This document shows positions 15,354-24,413 of a stretch of DNA of 64,000 bases, piece by piece. The position numbers and the translations under genes were made by a program. This stretch comes from Methanomassiliicoccus sp. Its GTDB lineage: Archaea > Thermoplasmatota > Thermoplasmata > Methanomassiliicoccales > Methanomassiliicoccaceae. The notes below the pieces were generated by a model. The model was not told where the DNA came from. It saw only the letters and a list, made by a program, of their open reading frames with translations, and ran no database searches. Location of the stretch: positions 434,001 through 498,000 of the forward strand of contig JAWQJJ010000002.1 of assembly GCA_033485155.1 (NCBI GenBank). The letters are read 5' to 3'. How positions within the stretch are numbered: the first letter of the stretch is position 1; every line of letters starts with the position of its first letter.

Positions 15354-15896
15354 TCAGAGGGCGCCGTACTGGGGGGCGACGACCTCGGCGAAACGTCTCA
15401 GCTTGGCCATCGACCTCATGTCCATGGACTCTGGGTCCAGAGGTACGAGCAGAATGGCCTTGGAGGACATGATCTGGTCGTTGACGTTCTCGAGGAACAT
15501 CTGGACCTTGAGAAAATCATTGAATGTGGCGAGGTACTCAATGCCCTCGAGGAGGACCACGGCATTCTTCTTTCCCAGCAGGAACGAGCCTATGCGCTGG
15601 GAGATCCTCTGTAACTGATTTGGAGGTATGTTGTTTATGCCGTAACGCTCACTCAGCCAGGCAGATTCGACCGTCATTCCGGGCATCCTCTCCTGCAACA
15701 GGTCGGGATGGAGACGGGTAACGCAGAGGGTCTTGGATCCCGAGTAATGGAACTCCTGCAGGATGCGCAGCGTTCGGTCCAGTCTCTTTTCGCAGACTAG
15801 GTATATCCTGCCATAATCGAACAGGAACTCTGGGTCCCCTGAATTGACGCCCAGGGCGTTGATGCTATTCGTATGGCCTCTTTGGGGAATGGGCAA
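15354..15896 (-). CDS. DUF835 protein
   Basis: A 180-residue protein with the DUF835 elements in order: YGRIYLVCEKRLDRTLRILQ, LCVTRLHPDLLQERMPG, AWLSERYGINNIPPNQLQ, AVVLLEGIEYLATFNDFLKV and ILLVPLDPESMDMRSMAKLR. It is clearly paralogous to the gene at 14699 (shared TRLHPD, GIEYL/GLEYL and DPxSM/DPLTF positions) and convergent to it. No membrane segment or extra domain is visible. Function unknown. Confidence 0.8.
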   Translation of the reverse strand: MPIPQRGHTNSINALGVNSGDPEFLFDYGRIYLVCEKRLDRTLRILQEFHYSGSKTLCVTRLHPDLLQERMPGMTVESAWLSERYGINNIPPNQLQRISQRIGSFLLGKKNAVVLLEGIEYLATFNDFLKVQMFLENVNDQIMSSKAILLVPLDPESMDMRSMAKLRRFAEVVAPQYGAL

Positions 15897-16049
15897 AGGG
15901 AGGTCACTTCCATATTCCCAGAATCAATTCTGGTGCATATTGAACATTAGCTTTGACATATAAAAAACCAACCACATAAACATTTTGGACTTTAGATATA
16001 TCTCAGCCCTGCCGTCCGCCGGGAAGGGGGGGAAAGAGGGTTGGGGCCC

Positions 16050-17369
16050 TCATTGGGACCCGTTCATATCTCCATGGAGGTACTTGGCATAGCCACCCAT
16101 GTCCAGCAGGCCGTGTCCGGAGAGGTTGAACACGATGGTCTGTTCCTCGCCCTTCCGCTTGGCCTCGAGCGCCAGGTCCATGGCCGCCTTGATGGCGTGC
16201 GAGGACTCGGGCGCGGGGATGATGCCCTCGGTGCGGGCGAAGGTGACCGCCGCCTCGAAGGTCTGGTTCTGCTCGTAAGAGACCGCCCTGGCGAAGCCTT
16301 GAGCGGCGACCGCAGAGACCGCTGGAGCCATACCGTGGTACCTTAGCCCGCCGGCGTGGATGGGGGAGGGTACGAAGTCATGTCCCAGGGTGTACATCTT
16401 AAGCAGAGGGGTCATGCCCGCGGTGTCGCCGAAGTCGTAGCGGTTCTCGCCCTTGGTCATCGAGGGAACGGACGATGGCTCGACGGCGATGAACTCGGTG
16501 TCGATCTTTCCCTTTATCTTATCTCCAATCATGGGGAAGGAGAAACCGGCGAAGTTGCTGCCGCCGCCTACGCAGCCGATCATATAGTCGGGGACGAGAT
16601 CGATCATCTCCAGCTGCTTCTTGACCTCCTGCCCGATGACCGTCTGGTGCAGCATAACGTGGTTCAGTACGCTCCCCAGGGAGTACTTGGTGTTGGGCTG
16701 GCTCACGCACATCTCGATAGCCTCGGAGATAGCTATGCCCAGCGTTCCGGGGTGGTCCGGCCTTTCTTTCAGGACCTTCCTTCCGAACTCGGTGACACTG
16801 CTCGGTGACGCGTGCACCTTGGAACCATAGGTCTCCATGATCAGACGGCGGAACGGCTTCTGGTCGTACGATACTCGGACCATGAACACGGTACAGTTCA
16901 TGTCGAAGTGGGCACAGGACAGGGCCAGAGCGCTTCCCCACTGCCCAGCCCCGGTCTCCGTGGTTAGGTTCTCCACACCCTCCTTCATGTTGTAGTATGC
17001 CTGGGCGATGGCCGAGTTGGGCTTATGCGAGCCGGCGGGAGACAGGTCTTCCCGCTTGAAGTAGATCTTGGCCGGGGTCTTGAGATATGCCTCCAGCCTC
17101 CTAGCCCGCTGCAGCGGGGAAGGTCGTCCGAGCATAAGGTAGGCGTCCCTGACCTCCTCGGGGATATCGATGTACCGGTCGGTGGACATCTCCTGGGCAA
17201 TGGCCGCCTTGGGGAAGATGGCCGCCAGGTCCTCCGGCTTAGCTGGCTCCATGGTCTGGGGATTCAGCGGCGGCGGGATGGGCAACGGGAGATCGGCAGC
17301 GATGTTGTACCATTGGCGGGGAATGTCGTCGACGTTGAGCATGACCTTATCATTGGGATTTATTGCCAT
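16050..17369 (-). CDS. trpB2: Tryptophan synthase beta chain, TrpB2 type
   Basis: A 439-residue PLP enzyme of fold type II and the TrpB2 length class (longer than TrpB1). The N-terminal region holds [13 protein letters not shown] and the PLP lysine motif [28 protein letters not shown] and [15 protein letters not shown] (phosphate-binding loop) follow. It condenses indole with serine in the cytosol and probably salvages indole, since no trpA or other trp genes are next to it. A lone trpB2 is common in archaea. The ATG at 17369 is followed by [17 protein letters not shown], a normal start. Confidence 0.93.
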   Translation of the reverse strand: MAINPNDKVMLNVDDIPRQWYNIAADLPLPIPPPLNPQTMEPAKPEDLAAIFPKAAIAQEMSTDRYIDIPEEVRDAYLMLGRPSPLQRARRLEAYLKTPAKIYFKREDLSPAGSHKPNSAIAQAYYNMKEGVENLTTETGAGQWGSALALSCAHFDMNCTVFMVRVSYDQKPFRRLIMETYGSKVHASPSSVTEFGRKVLKERPDHPGTLGIAISEAIEMCVSQPNTKYSLGSVLNHVMLHQTVIGQEVKKQLEMIDLVPDYMIGCVGGGSNFAGFSFPMIGDKIKGKIDTEFIAVEPSSVPSMTKGENRYDFGDTAGMTPLLKMYTLGHDFVPSPIHAGGLRYHGMAPAVSAVAAQGFARAVSYEQNQTFEAAVTFARTEGIIPAPESSHAIKAAMDLALEAKRKGEEQTIVFNLSGHGLLDMGGYAKYLHGDMNGSQ

Positions 17370-17435
17370 GTTCGGGGAGAAAAGTCAGGCGAGTATATAA
17401 CAACTATGCGTAACGTTGTATAATATTGTACATTA

Positions 17436-19202
17436 TCATCCGCAAGTATCACATTGCATCGCTCCTTCCTCTCCGTGAAGGGTGCGACCGCATACCTGGC
17501 AGGAGCGAGCGTCCCCGATAGCAGTCAATACCTGGCCTGGCTTGGAACCCTCCCGGTAGACAGTGATTCCCTTGCACCCCCGGCGGTGGGTGTGGACCAA
17601 GATCTGACGGATCTCTTGCCAGGGAGTGCCGGCAGGCAGGTTGATAGTTTTGGAGACGGCATTGTCCACTCGCCTCTGGAAGGCCGCCTGCATCTCGACC
17701 TGCGCACCTGGAGGAACATCGTGAGCGGTAACGAACAGCCGTCGCACCTCCTCCGGGATCGTTGCCAGGTGCTGGGCCGAGGGGCTGGACGAGAGCTTCC
17801 CCAGCAACTCGTCGGTTAGGAAGCCGCCCTCCCTGGCCGCCTCCAGAAAGAGAGGGAGGATTTCTACGAAGTGCTGCCCTTCCAGCACGTTCCGGACGAA
17901 CGACACGGCATAGTATGGTTCGATCCCCGACGAGCATCCGGCGATCATGCTTATCGTACCGGTGGGCGCGATGGACAGTAGAGTGGCGTTGCGCTGCGGT
18001 CCCGTGATCGTCGACCTCTCGATATTCGGAAAGCTGCCCCGGGACTCGGCGATAGCCTTTGATGCTCGCTCCGCCTCCCGTCGAATAAACTCGATGAGCC
18101 GGTCGGCCAGTTCCAGTGAGTGGGGGCTGCCATAGGTGATTTTCAATCGAACAAGGAGATCGGCGAAACCCATGATCCCCAGGCCGATCTTGCGGTTGCC
18201 TCGGACCACTTCGGCCGTCTGGGGCAGGGGATAGCGGTTGGCATCGATGACGTTGTCCAAGAACCTCACCCCCAGGTCCACCGTTCTCGCCAACCGGTCC
18301 CAATCCACCCTCCCGTCCTCAGTCATGCGGTCGAGGTTCACCGAGCCCAGGTTGCATGCCTCGAATGGGAGGAGAGGTACCTCTCCGCAGGGATTGGTGG
18401 CTTCGAAAGCCCCCAGCTGAGGAGTGGGGTTATTGCGGTTCACCGTATCGATGAATAGCGTTCCGGGGTCCCCTCCCCGCCAGGCCGAGGCAGCTATGCG
18501 GTCCAGGACATAGGAGGCGGAGATGGTCCTGACCTTCCGGCCATCGCGGGGGTTAATGAGGTCGTAGTCCTCGTCCCTCACCGCCTTGGCCATGAAGTCG
18601 TCGGTGACCGCCACCGAGAGGTTGAAGTTCGGCAGGGAGGAGAGGTCGTCCTTGGCGGCGATGAACCTCTCGATGTCGGGGTGATCCACTCTCAGCACCC
18701 CCATGTTCGCTCCCCTACGCCGCCCCCCCTGTTTGATAGCATTGGTGGCGGCGTCGAATACCCTCATGAACGACACTGGTCCGGAAGCGACCCCTCCCGT
18801 CGAGCGGACCACGTCGCCCTCCGGTCGGAGGCGGGAGAACGAGAACCCCACTCCTCCCCCAGTCTGTTGCACGACCGCCCCGAACTTGATAGCATCATAG
18901 ATGCTTTCGATCGAGTCCAGGACCGGGATCACGAAGCAGGCGGAGAGCTGCTGGAGGTTGGTCCCGGCGTTCATCAGGGTCGGGGAGTTGGGAAGGAACT
19001 CCAGCGACCGCATGGCGTTGTAGAATTCCCTCTCTTCGTTCCTTCGGTCCCCGTACCGCTCGCTCACCGCAGCGATATTGGATGATACCCTCCTGAACAT
19101 CTGGTCCGGGCTCTCTCGGACCTTTCCGTTCTCATCCTTACTCAGATACCGTCTCTCCAGGACCTGGAGGGCGTTAGGAGAGAACGATGGTAGATCGGGC
19201 AT
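17436..19202 (-). CDS. nrdJ: Adenosylcobalamin-dependent ribonucleotide reductase (class II)
   Basis: A 588-residue class II reductase. Visible signatures: LPNSPTLMNAGT, QQLSACFVIPV (redox Cys), GGGVGFSFSRLRP, IKQGGRRRGANMGVL, the active site NPCGEVPLLPFEACNLGS (Cys and Glu), GIMGFADLL and APTGTISMIAGCSSGIEP. The C terminus has RGCKGITVYREGSK and a zinc ribbon of four Cys (CQVCG and CDTCG). It reduces ribonucleotides to deoxyribonucleotides using a cobalamin-derived radical and needs no oxygen, which fits an anaerobe. It is a single-gene transcription unit; downstream trpB2 is unrelated and 66 bp away. Confidence 0.93.
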   Translation of the reverse strand: MPDLPSFSPNALQVLERRYLSKDENGKVRESPDQMFRRVSSNIAAVSERYGDRRNEEREFYNAMRSLEFLPNSPTLMNAGTNLQQLSACFVIPVLDSIESIYDAIKFGAVVQQTGGGVGFSFSRLRPEGDVVRSTGGVASGPVSFMRVFDAATNAIKQGGRRRGANMGVLRVDHPDIERFIAAKDDLSSLPNFNLSVAVTDDFMAKAVRDEDYDLINPRDGRKVRTISASYVLDRIAASAWRGGDPGTLFIDTVNRNNPTPQLGAFEATNPCGEVPLLPFEACNLGSVNLDRMTEDGRVDWDRLARTVDLGVRFLDNVIDANRYPLPQTAEVVRGNRKIGLGIMGFADLLVRLKITYGSPHSLELADRLIEFIRREAERASKAIAESRGSFPNIERSTITGPQRNATLLSIAPTGTISMIAGCSSGIEPYYAVSFVRNVLEGQHFVEILPLFLEAAREGGFLTDELLGKLSSSPSAQHLATIPEEVRRLFVTAHDVPPGAQVEMQAAFQRRVDNAVSKTINLPAGTPWQEIRQILVHTHRRGCKGITVYREGSKPGQVLTAIGDARSCQVCGRTLHGEEGAMQCDTCG

Positions 19203-19326
19203 CGATCTACGATAGATGATCGGGAGCTATATCCCTATCTCGAGATCGTCGGGCGGGGAAGACGGCGGCCTCAATATTCTATTATAGAGTACCCGCCCGT
19301 ATCTGTTCGCAAGGAGAACATCTCCC

Positions 19327-19545
19327 ATGACCGTCAAGAAATACGAGAACTCGGGCAACAGCTTCACCATCGAGGTAGACCAGGAGCTTTGCGATGCTCA
19401 AGAGGATTGCATCAATGTCTGTCCCACGAACGTCTATGATCTGGTCGAGGGGAAGGCCGTCCCGGTAAGGATCGATGAGTGCATAGAGTGCTGCCAGTGC
19501 GTGGACGCTTGCCCCCGCGGCGCCATCAAACACTCTTCGTGTTGA
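19327..19545 (+). CDS. Ferredoxin with one full and one incomplete cluster motif
   Basis: A 72-residue ferredoxin. The first Cys group is CDAQEDCINVCP (C-x5-C-x3-C-P, lacking one cysteine), and the second is the full [4Fe-4S] motif CIECCQCVDACP. The protein may bind one [3Fe-4S] or labile cluster plus one [4Fe-4S] cluster and act as a soluble electron carrier. A ribosome binding site AAGGAGAAC precedes the ATG and a TATA-like ATTCTATTATAG lies near 19274. It is convergent with the eIF-2B-like gene; their coordinates abut. Confidence 0.88.
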   Translation: MTVKKYENSGNSFTIEVDQELCDAQEDCINVCPTNVYDLVEGKAVPVRIDECIECCQCVDACPRGAIKHSSC

Positions 19546-20436
19546 TCAGTCCGTTCTCTGGAGGATACCTCGGGAGTACCAGGCCTGGGCCACTTCTCTC
19601 ACCTTCAGCTCCCTGCGCAGGTCGGCCGAGGTAAGCCCCCCCTGGTCGGTGATGATGCTCGAGAACAGCTCGAGGGGGGAGCTCTCGAAGACCTGCACAT
19701 GCTCAGTGAGCCGGTCGCCCAGAGTCTTGGTGGACGTCGACAGGTCGGATAGGACCACCGGACATATCTTGCTCCACCCGCAGACCGCATAGGCCTTGAG
19801 CTCATAAGCCCCCGCTGCCTCCGCCAGGGATCTGGTGCCCACCTTGTTCACCAGGCCTGAAGCGGTGACCGAGTCCGCCCCCACAATCGCTCCATCAAGG
19901 TGCCCCATTCTCGCGAAGACCGTGGAATCGTAGATGACCTCGGTCTCCATGCCCTGCGCCGCGAGGACCTTGGCGAACTGACGCCCCTCCCCTCCGGGCG
20001 TGGACTCAGCTACTGTGATCCTAATTTCCCGATCCTTAGCCAGGGCCGAGAGCACCTGGGCCACCGTTGCGGAGTAGGATGTCGTCATGAAACAGCGACC
20101 CTTTATGAGCCTGGCGCTGTGCTCGGCGATGCGCATGCCGCTTCCTTTCTCCCGCTCCAGCGCCTCCGATAGCGCCTTTCTCAGGGATGCTGGACCTCCT
20201 GCCCCCTGAGCCGTCATCAGCATGATGGTGTTGGCAACATTGAACACCGGGGCAATGCTTGGCTTGGCGCGGTGGATGGCCACGGCAAAATCCTCCCATT
20301 CCGGGGCCGGTATGGTGACTAGGTCCTGCTCAGGCATCGACAGCAGGCCGTTGAGGATCGATGCGTGCATTCCTGCGGCCCCGGACGCGGCATCACGGGC
20401 CAGGGTCTCCGCGATCTCAGATAGGCGGGGGTCCAT
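19546..20436 (-). CDS. eIF-2B alpha/beta/delta-like protein
   Basis: A 296-residue member of the eIF-2B/IF-2B family. The Rossmann-like half shows CFMTTSYSATVAQVLSAL, ITVAESTPGGEGRQFAKVL, the family signature HLDGAIVGADSVTASGLVNK and VGTRSLAEAAGAYELKAYAV. Archaeal members include translation-factor-like proteins, methylthioribose-phosphate isomerase and ribose-1,5-bisphosphate isomerase; the catalytic set needed to choose is not certain here. The final DLRRELKVREVAQAW is normal for the family. It runs on the minus strand, with the DUF835 gene 20564 upstream. Confidence 0.8.
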   Translation of the reverse strand: MDPRLSEIAETLARDAASGAAGMHASILNGLLSMPEQDLVTIPAPEWEDFAVAIHRAKPSIAPVFNVANTIMLMTAQGAGGPASLRKALSEALEREKGSGMRIAEHSARLIKGRCFMTTSYSATVAQVLSALAKDREIRITVAESTPGGEGRQFAKVLAAQGMETEVIYDSTVFARMGHLDGAIVGADSVTASGLVNKVGTRSLAEAAGAYELKAYAVCGWSKICPVVLSDLSTSTKTLGDRLTEHVQVFESSPLELFSSIITDQGGLTSADLRRELKVREVAQAWYSRGILQRTD

Positions 20437-20563
20437 GGCTACGTCATCTTTCGAGCCGCATTTAATCGTTGGCCATAGCGCAGCCCCAGTCCCTGGTCAG
20501 CGTAAGAATGGTGATGGCACGAATGAGAAGGTCAGTAAAACGGGGCGAAGGGAATGGGTTTGC

Positions 20564-21037
20564 CTACGCGTAGCTGGACACTACCTCGTCGGAGATATGC
20601 TCAAGCTTCTCCAGCTTCTGAGGATAGTGGTTGCGGGGATCGAGGCTGATGATCAGGTTGCTTCCGTCCTCGTTGACCTTGCCGGTGGCCCTCGCCAGCA
20701 CATCAAGGACCGGACGAAATCCGTTCCACATCTCCAGGACGTCCAGGCCGTTGAGGACGATGATCCCTTCCTTGTTGTCGGATAGGAAGCTGTTGATGTA
20801 CTTCTCGAACGCCTGGAGGTTCATCGGCGGGATGCACTCGGGGTTCGGCCTGGTGCTCAGCCACATGGTCTCCAGCATCTGCTCGTCGAAATCGAGCTGG
20901 CTCCTGAGAAGTCGGGGCGGGTTCTTGGATATGTAGAGTGCCTTGCGACCCTTATCGAGTTCCTTTCTGAGGACCTGGTGAGTCCTCAACGGTACGCGCT
21001 CCTCGAACAGATAGAACTTCCCCTTGGACAGCTTCAT
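20564..21037 (-). CDS. DUF835 protein
   Basis: A 157-residue DUF835 protein, the third in this region: GKFYLFEERVPLRTHQVLRK, ALYISKNPPRLLRSQ, MWLSTRPNPECIPPMNLQAF, GIIVLNGLDVLEMWNGFRP and NLIISLDPRNHYPQKLEKLE. The start is supported by a strong ribosome site, CGGAGGTAACC, directly before the ATG. It is more diverged from the other two than they are from each other. Function unknown. Confidence 0.8.
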   Translation of the reverse strand: MKLSKGKFYLFEERVPLRTHQVLRKELDKGRKALYISKNPPRLLRSQLDFDEQMLETMWLSTRPNPECIPPMNLQAFEKYINSFLSDNKEGIIVLNGLDVLEMWNGFRPVLDVLARATGKVNEDGSNLIISLDPRNHYPQKLEKLEHISDEVVSSYA

Positions 21038-21299
21038 TTGGTTACCTCCGTTATCAGGACTAATTCCATGAGCGCGTGTGAATATTAGTTGGTTGCCCGT
21101 TAGTAATTATCAAAAAGTGATAATGACGCCGCTGTAAGAGCGTGATTTTACACTTTATTAATACGTAAATAAAATCTGGCATAGTCAAAAAAGTGAACGT
21201 ATCAATAGAAACTTAATCTTATTGATAACGATAATAACATGCTCTACCACCGAATGCTGGGTAGTGGATGTAAAAATGGGTACAAAAAAATATGGACGG

Positions 21300-21609
21300 A
21301 AAAAGTGTCAGGTGAGGGTAGTAGGCCCCCTTCTGTTTCAGGCAGCATTCAACTAAGCACCCTACCCGTCGGTCCTGAGCCGTCATCCCGACTGTTTGGG
21401 CTTGCTCCGGTGGGGAGTCGCCGTTTCACCAAATCCATGACCAGCGTCACTGCCAGGCAGATCATCCTTGATCATGGCTGTGTCGTTTCTGGGCCCTTGC
21501 CCTGGCTCTCACCAGGCCGCTCGCGCGACCCACCTTTCTCGTGGAGGGGGGACCTTCCTCAGCTGGGTTGTGACCCTACCGTCGGCCGCCCTCCCTCTCC
21601 TGACACCCT
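21300..21609 (-). ncRNA. rnpB: RNase P RNA
   Basis: Read on the minus strand, this stretch has the landmarks of RNase P RNA, the ribozyme that matures tRNA 5' ends: 5' conserved region GAGGAAGGTCCCCCCTCC, CAGAAACGACAC, the core GGTGAAACGGCGACTCC followed by ACCGGAGCAAGCCCAAACAG, TGCTTAGTTGAATGCTGCC, and the 3' partner AACAGAAGGGGGCCTAC. The ends pair as helix P1: 5' GTGTCAGG (plus 21599-21606) with 3' CCTGACAC (plus 21305-21312). A TATA box lies about 25 bp upstream (near 21622-21636) and a T-run follows the 3' end (near 21286-21304). Exact ends are uncertain by a few bases. Confidence 0.93.
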
Positions 21610-21713
21610 TTCCTAAGCCAAGGACATATAATAACATTCTCACAGGTGCCAGGACTTATGTATATATTTACAAATTAGTATAATTTCCGCTGCGCGAGCG
21701 TATGACAGACAAT

Positions 21714-21755
21714 TGTCGGACATATTCTGTGATTATATAACATTGATGTCCGACA
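21714..21755. promoter_or_regulatory. Orphan operator-like inverted repeat around a TATA box
   Basis: TGTCGGACAT (21714-21723) and ATGTCCGACA (21746-21755) are a perfect 10-bp inverted repeat flanking GATTATATAACA. The palindrome GACAATTGTC overlaps its left side (21708-21717). No plausible gene starts directly downstream on the plus strand; on the minus strand rnpB begins about 105 bp away with its own TATA box. The surrounding 21610-21928 is AT-rich and shows no gene. Confidence 0.5.
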
Positions 21756-21928
21756 TTTCATGCATTCTATTATTCTAATTATCATAATATATTATCAGAT
21801 ATAATATATAGGGAACGGCAGGCCGGACGAGATGAAGGGATCTATAATCGGTTACGAATTGAGGGTGTGGTTTGAACCGAGCGAGGGTCTCTTCGTCCTT
21901 CCTACCGCTCGGCGTTCCTTCCGGGCCT

Positions 21929-22726
21929 TCAAATCGCCAGGGCTTCCTGGACGATCCGGGACATGTCCTCGATGTTGTAAGCCGTCCCGCAGTACGAGCA
22001 AAATTTTAGGCCGGATGCGCTGGAATTCTTGTCGATGGTAATGCCTGCCCCACAGTTTTGGCACTTGTAGGGAATGGCTAGACCTTTGGTGCCGATCTGC
22101 TCCAGCAGCTGGTTCATGTCCACGGTGACATGTTTGATCATCTGTACACGATCCTTCTCTCTGGCCTTGCCCGCGTAGGTCCACAGCTTATGTCTCTCGA
22201 AGATCTGGGCCGCCCCCTCGTAGTTACCAGCCTTCTCCAGGTTCATGGCGGTCTGGAACTCGCCCACGGTCCCGCGGTCGGGGGTCGCTCCGGCATTGGC
22301 AGTGCTCCATTCCACGATAATGTTACGAAGTGCGGGATCCTTGCTTTTCATCGCTTCCAGTTCGGCGATCCACCGCTGAAGCTCGTTCTGCTCGTCGACC
22401 TTCTTCTGCTCGACCTCAGCGTTGTATTTCACCTTGCACTCGTCACACAACAAGCTCCCGCTCACCGTGCGCTTCTTCTTCTCGTCCCTGATGGTCTGGT
22501 CCGCGGCGACGTTCACCAGCACGAACACGACGAAGGCGGCGATCATCGTGTTAAGGCTGGCGAAGGTGATCCCAGGATACAGCGGCTCCTCCCAAGCGAA
22601 TTCCATGATGCCGAGGAAAAGGATGCCCATGGTGATCACGCTCAAGATTGTCCTGACACCGTTGGCCGCCCTCATCTTGACGAAGGGCTTACTGCACTTG
22701 CTGCACCGCAACGATTCCGTTGCCAT
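21929..22726 (-). CDS. Zinc-ribbon membrane protein of unknown function
   Basis: A 265-residue protein with two metal-binding ends. The N terminus has CSKCSKPF; two hydrophobic segments follow at about residues 25-48 and 52-72 (TILSVITMGILFLGIMEFAW; TFASLNTMIAAFVVFVLVNV). A cytosolic part has a further CDECKV, a helical middle (EVEQKKVDEQNELQRWIAEL) and a C-terminal zinc ribbon, CQNCGAGI and FCSYCGTAYN. It is likely anchored in the membrane with the ribbon in the cytosol. No family recognised beyond the zinc ribbon; no operon partner. A TATA-like stretch lies upstream near 22785. Confidence 0.7.
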   Translation of the reverse strand: MATESLRCSKCSKPFVKMRAANGVRTILSVITMGILFLGIMEFAWEEPLYPGITFASLNTMIAAFVVFVLVNVAADQTIRDEKKKRTVSGSLLCDECKVKYNAEVEQKKVDEQNELQRWIAELEAMKSKDPALRNIIVEWSTANAGATPDRGTVGEFQTAMNLEKAGNYEGAAQIFERHKLWTYAGKAREKDRVQMIKHVTVDMNQLLEQIGTKGLAIPYKCQNCGAGITIDKNSSASGLKFCSYCGTAYNIEDMSRIVQEALAI

Positions 22727-22828
22727 GAGGCCCTAATCTTCCCTAGGAAGTATCTAAGCCTTATTTGCTGAGATACTGATTCTATCAATAATGAAATATA
22801 TTATACGGCAGTAGAAACCTTCTCCCGG

Positions 22829-24214
22829 CTACCTCGCCGGACGGGGCTTGATGTTCTGGTTGGAACGGAACATGTTATCAGGGTCATATCTTGTCTTGAT
22901 ATCGACCAGCCTCTGGTAATTGGACCCGTAGGCGCTGACCACTCTGGCAGACTCCCTGAGATCGTCGAAGTTCACATAACTGCGGTCTGAGAAATGGGGC
23001 CGCATGCGTTCGTATAACTCCCGGCTCCAGGCGATGCCCCCCATATCATCACGGGGGTCGGTCCAGGCCCCGATGATGTGGAGGTTGAAGGGGAAGCCGC
23101 GGTTGGGAAAGGCTGTAGCGTCCTCGGGTACCCTGTTAGCCTCGCCATGGTGAGCCCACAGGTGGATGGCGGAGAGGGGGGAGGGCATGGCATCGGTCCC
23201 TGCCACCAACTCATCCATAGCTTCATCTGTCAGTTGCGGGATGTAGCCGGATTTCCAGTAGTTGCGGGATCCCCACACGCCTGTGTAATCCAGCATTTTC
23301 TGTACTTTGTCGTAGGGCATCGGCCCAATGGTATCGACCTCCGGGGGACCGAGGGAGCGTAGCGGAGAGAGGCACCTTTCGCCCTCCTCTAGTCCGCCCG
23401 TCCAGCAGACCGTGACAGTGATGGCCGGCCGTCCTCCCCGATCGGTCACGCAGGCGAACACGAGGCCCAGCTCATCCGGTGCTTCCATGGCCAGGTCGCG
23501 GAATGTCCGCAGGACCTCACGGGCTTGCGAGCGGGGCCATTGGAGCAGGCCGGACAGGGTGACCTCGATGGGATGCAATGCGAGCTCGAAGGAGGTGACC
23601 ACTCCCAGGTTCCCGCCACCCCCCCTCAGCGCCCACATCAGGTCCGGCTCGTCGTCATCATTGGCCGCTACCATCCCCCCGTCGGCCGTGACCAGGGTCG
23701 CTGCCCTGAGGTTGTCGCACGCCAGGCCGAAGCGAGACATGAGCCAACCGGCCCCTCCTCCGAGGGTGAAGCCAGCGATTCCGGTGGAGGATACCCTCCC
23801 TCCGGTGGTGGCAAGACCCAGTCTTTGGGCGACGGGGTCGAGATCCATCCACCGGGCGCCACCTCCTACCCTGGCCGTCCGTTCAGTGGGATCGATGAGA
23901 ACCCCCCTCATGGCGGTAAGATCGATCACCAGTCCACCATCGTTAAGGGCGTTTCCAGCGACTCCGTGACCACCTGCTCGCACCGATACCTGAACATCGT
24001 TCTGGCGGGCGTAGCGAACACAGCGGACGACATCTTCGGACCCCGCACACCTCACGATCATGGCGGGGCGGCGATCGACGATGCCGTTGTATAATGCCCT
24101 CGCTCGATCGTAGGCCATCATTCCTGGACGGAGGACCTCACCTCTTATCCCGGCTAGTTCGTCCTGCGTCCGATGCAGTGTGCTCCCCCTAAGTTCGTTG
24201 ACCATCCGATCCAT
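22829..24214 (-). CDS. FAD-binding oxidoreductase, berberine-bridge family
   Basis: A 461-residue enzyme. The FAD-binding domain has RPAMIVRCAGSEDVVRCVRY, the flavinylation motif VSVRAGGHGVAGNAL (His attaches FAD) and GFTLGGGAGWLMSRFGLACD. The family's second attachment cysteine is absent (SSTGIAG at that place), so single covalent attachment is expected. The BBE C-terminal signature YGSNYQRLVDIKTRYDPDN, then FRSNQNIKP, is intact. The family oxidises sugars, alcohols or amines with oxygen or other acceptors; the substrate is unknown. An oxidase of this bacterial type in a presumed methanogen may reflect transfer. Divergent from the Zn-ADH at 24414. Confidence 0.85.
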   Translation of the reverse strand: MDRMVNELRGSTLHRTQDELAGIRGEVLRPGMMAYDRARALYNGIVDRRPAMIVRCAGSEDVVRCVRYARQNDVQVSVRAGGHGVAGNALNDGGLVIDLTAMRGVLIDPTERTARVGGGARWMDLDPVAQRLGLATTGGRVSSTGIAGFTLGGGAGWLMSRFGLACDNLRAATLVTADGGMVAANDDDEPDLMWALRGGGGNLGVVTSFELALHPIEVTLSGLLQWPRSQAREVLRTFRDLAMEAPDELGLVFACVTDRGGRPAITVTVCWTGGLEEGERCLSPLRSLGPPEVDTIGPMPYDKVQKMLDYTGVWGSRNYWKSGYIPQLTDEAMDELVAGTDAMPSPLSAIHLWAHHGEANRVPEDATAFPNRGFPFNLHIIGAWTDPRDDMGGIAWSRELYERMRPHFSDRSYVNFDDLRESARVVSAYGSNYQRLVDIKTRYDPDNMFRSNQNIKPRPAR

Positions 24215-24384
24215 TTTGGCATCATCTCATATTTGGACGTATATGGAAGGATATGAACGGTTCAATCGTACCGTTTGAGGGTGCGATCCGGTCCCGCCGT
24301 CGGCCGCCCGACCATCGTCCCGCCCTCGACCCCATCGCTCCGGTGATAGCGAAAGTGGAAATACCCAGCAATGGGAACGTGACT

Positions 24385-24399
24385 TCCCCCTCCGGGGGA
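24385..24399 (+). promoter_or_regulatory. Small GC hairpin at the ribosome site of the Zn-ADH gene
   Basis: TCCCCC (24385-24390) can pair with GGGGGA (24394-24399) around the loop TCC. The right arm overlaps the purine stretch GGGGGAGGA 12-20 bases before the ATG at 24414. Folding could hide part of the ribosome binding site. Confidence 0.35.
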
Positions 24400-24413
24400 G
24401 GACCAATAGGACT

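Noticed and set aside
21239-21616. Plus-strand reading frame of 125 codons
   Set aside because: It is antisense to the RNase P RNA gene, whose conserved regions explain the sequence; the peptide looks unlike a protein.
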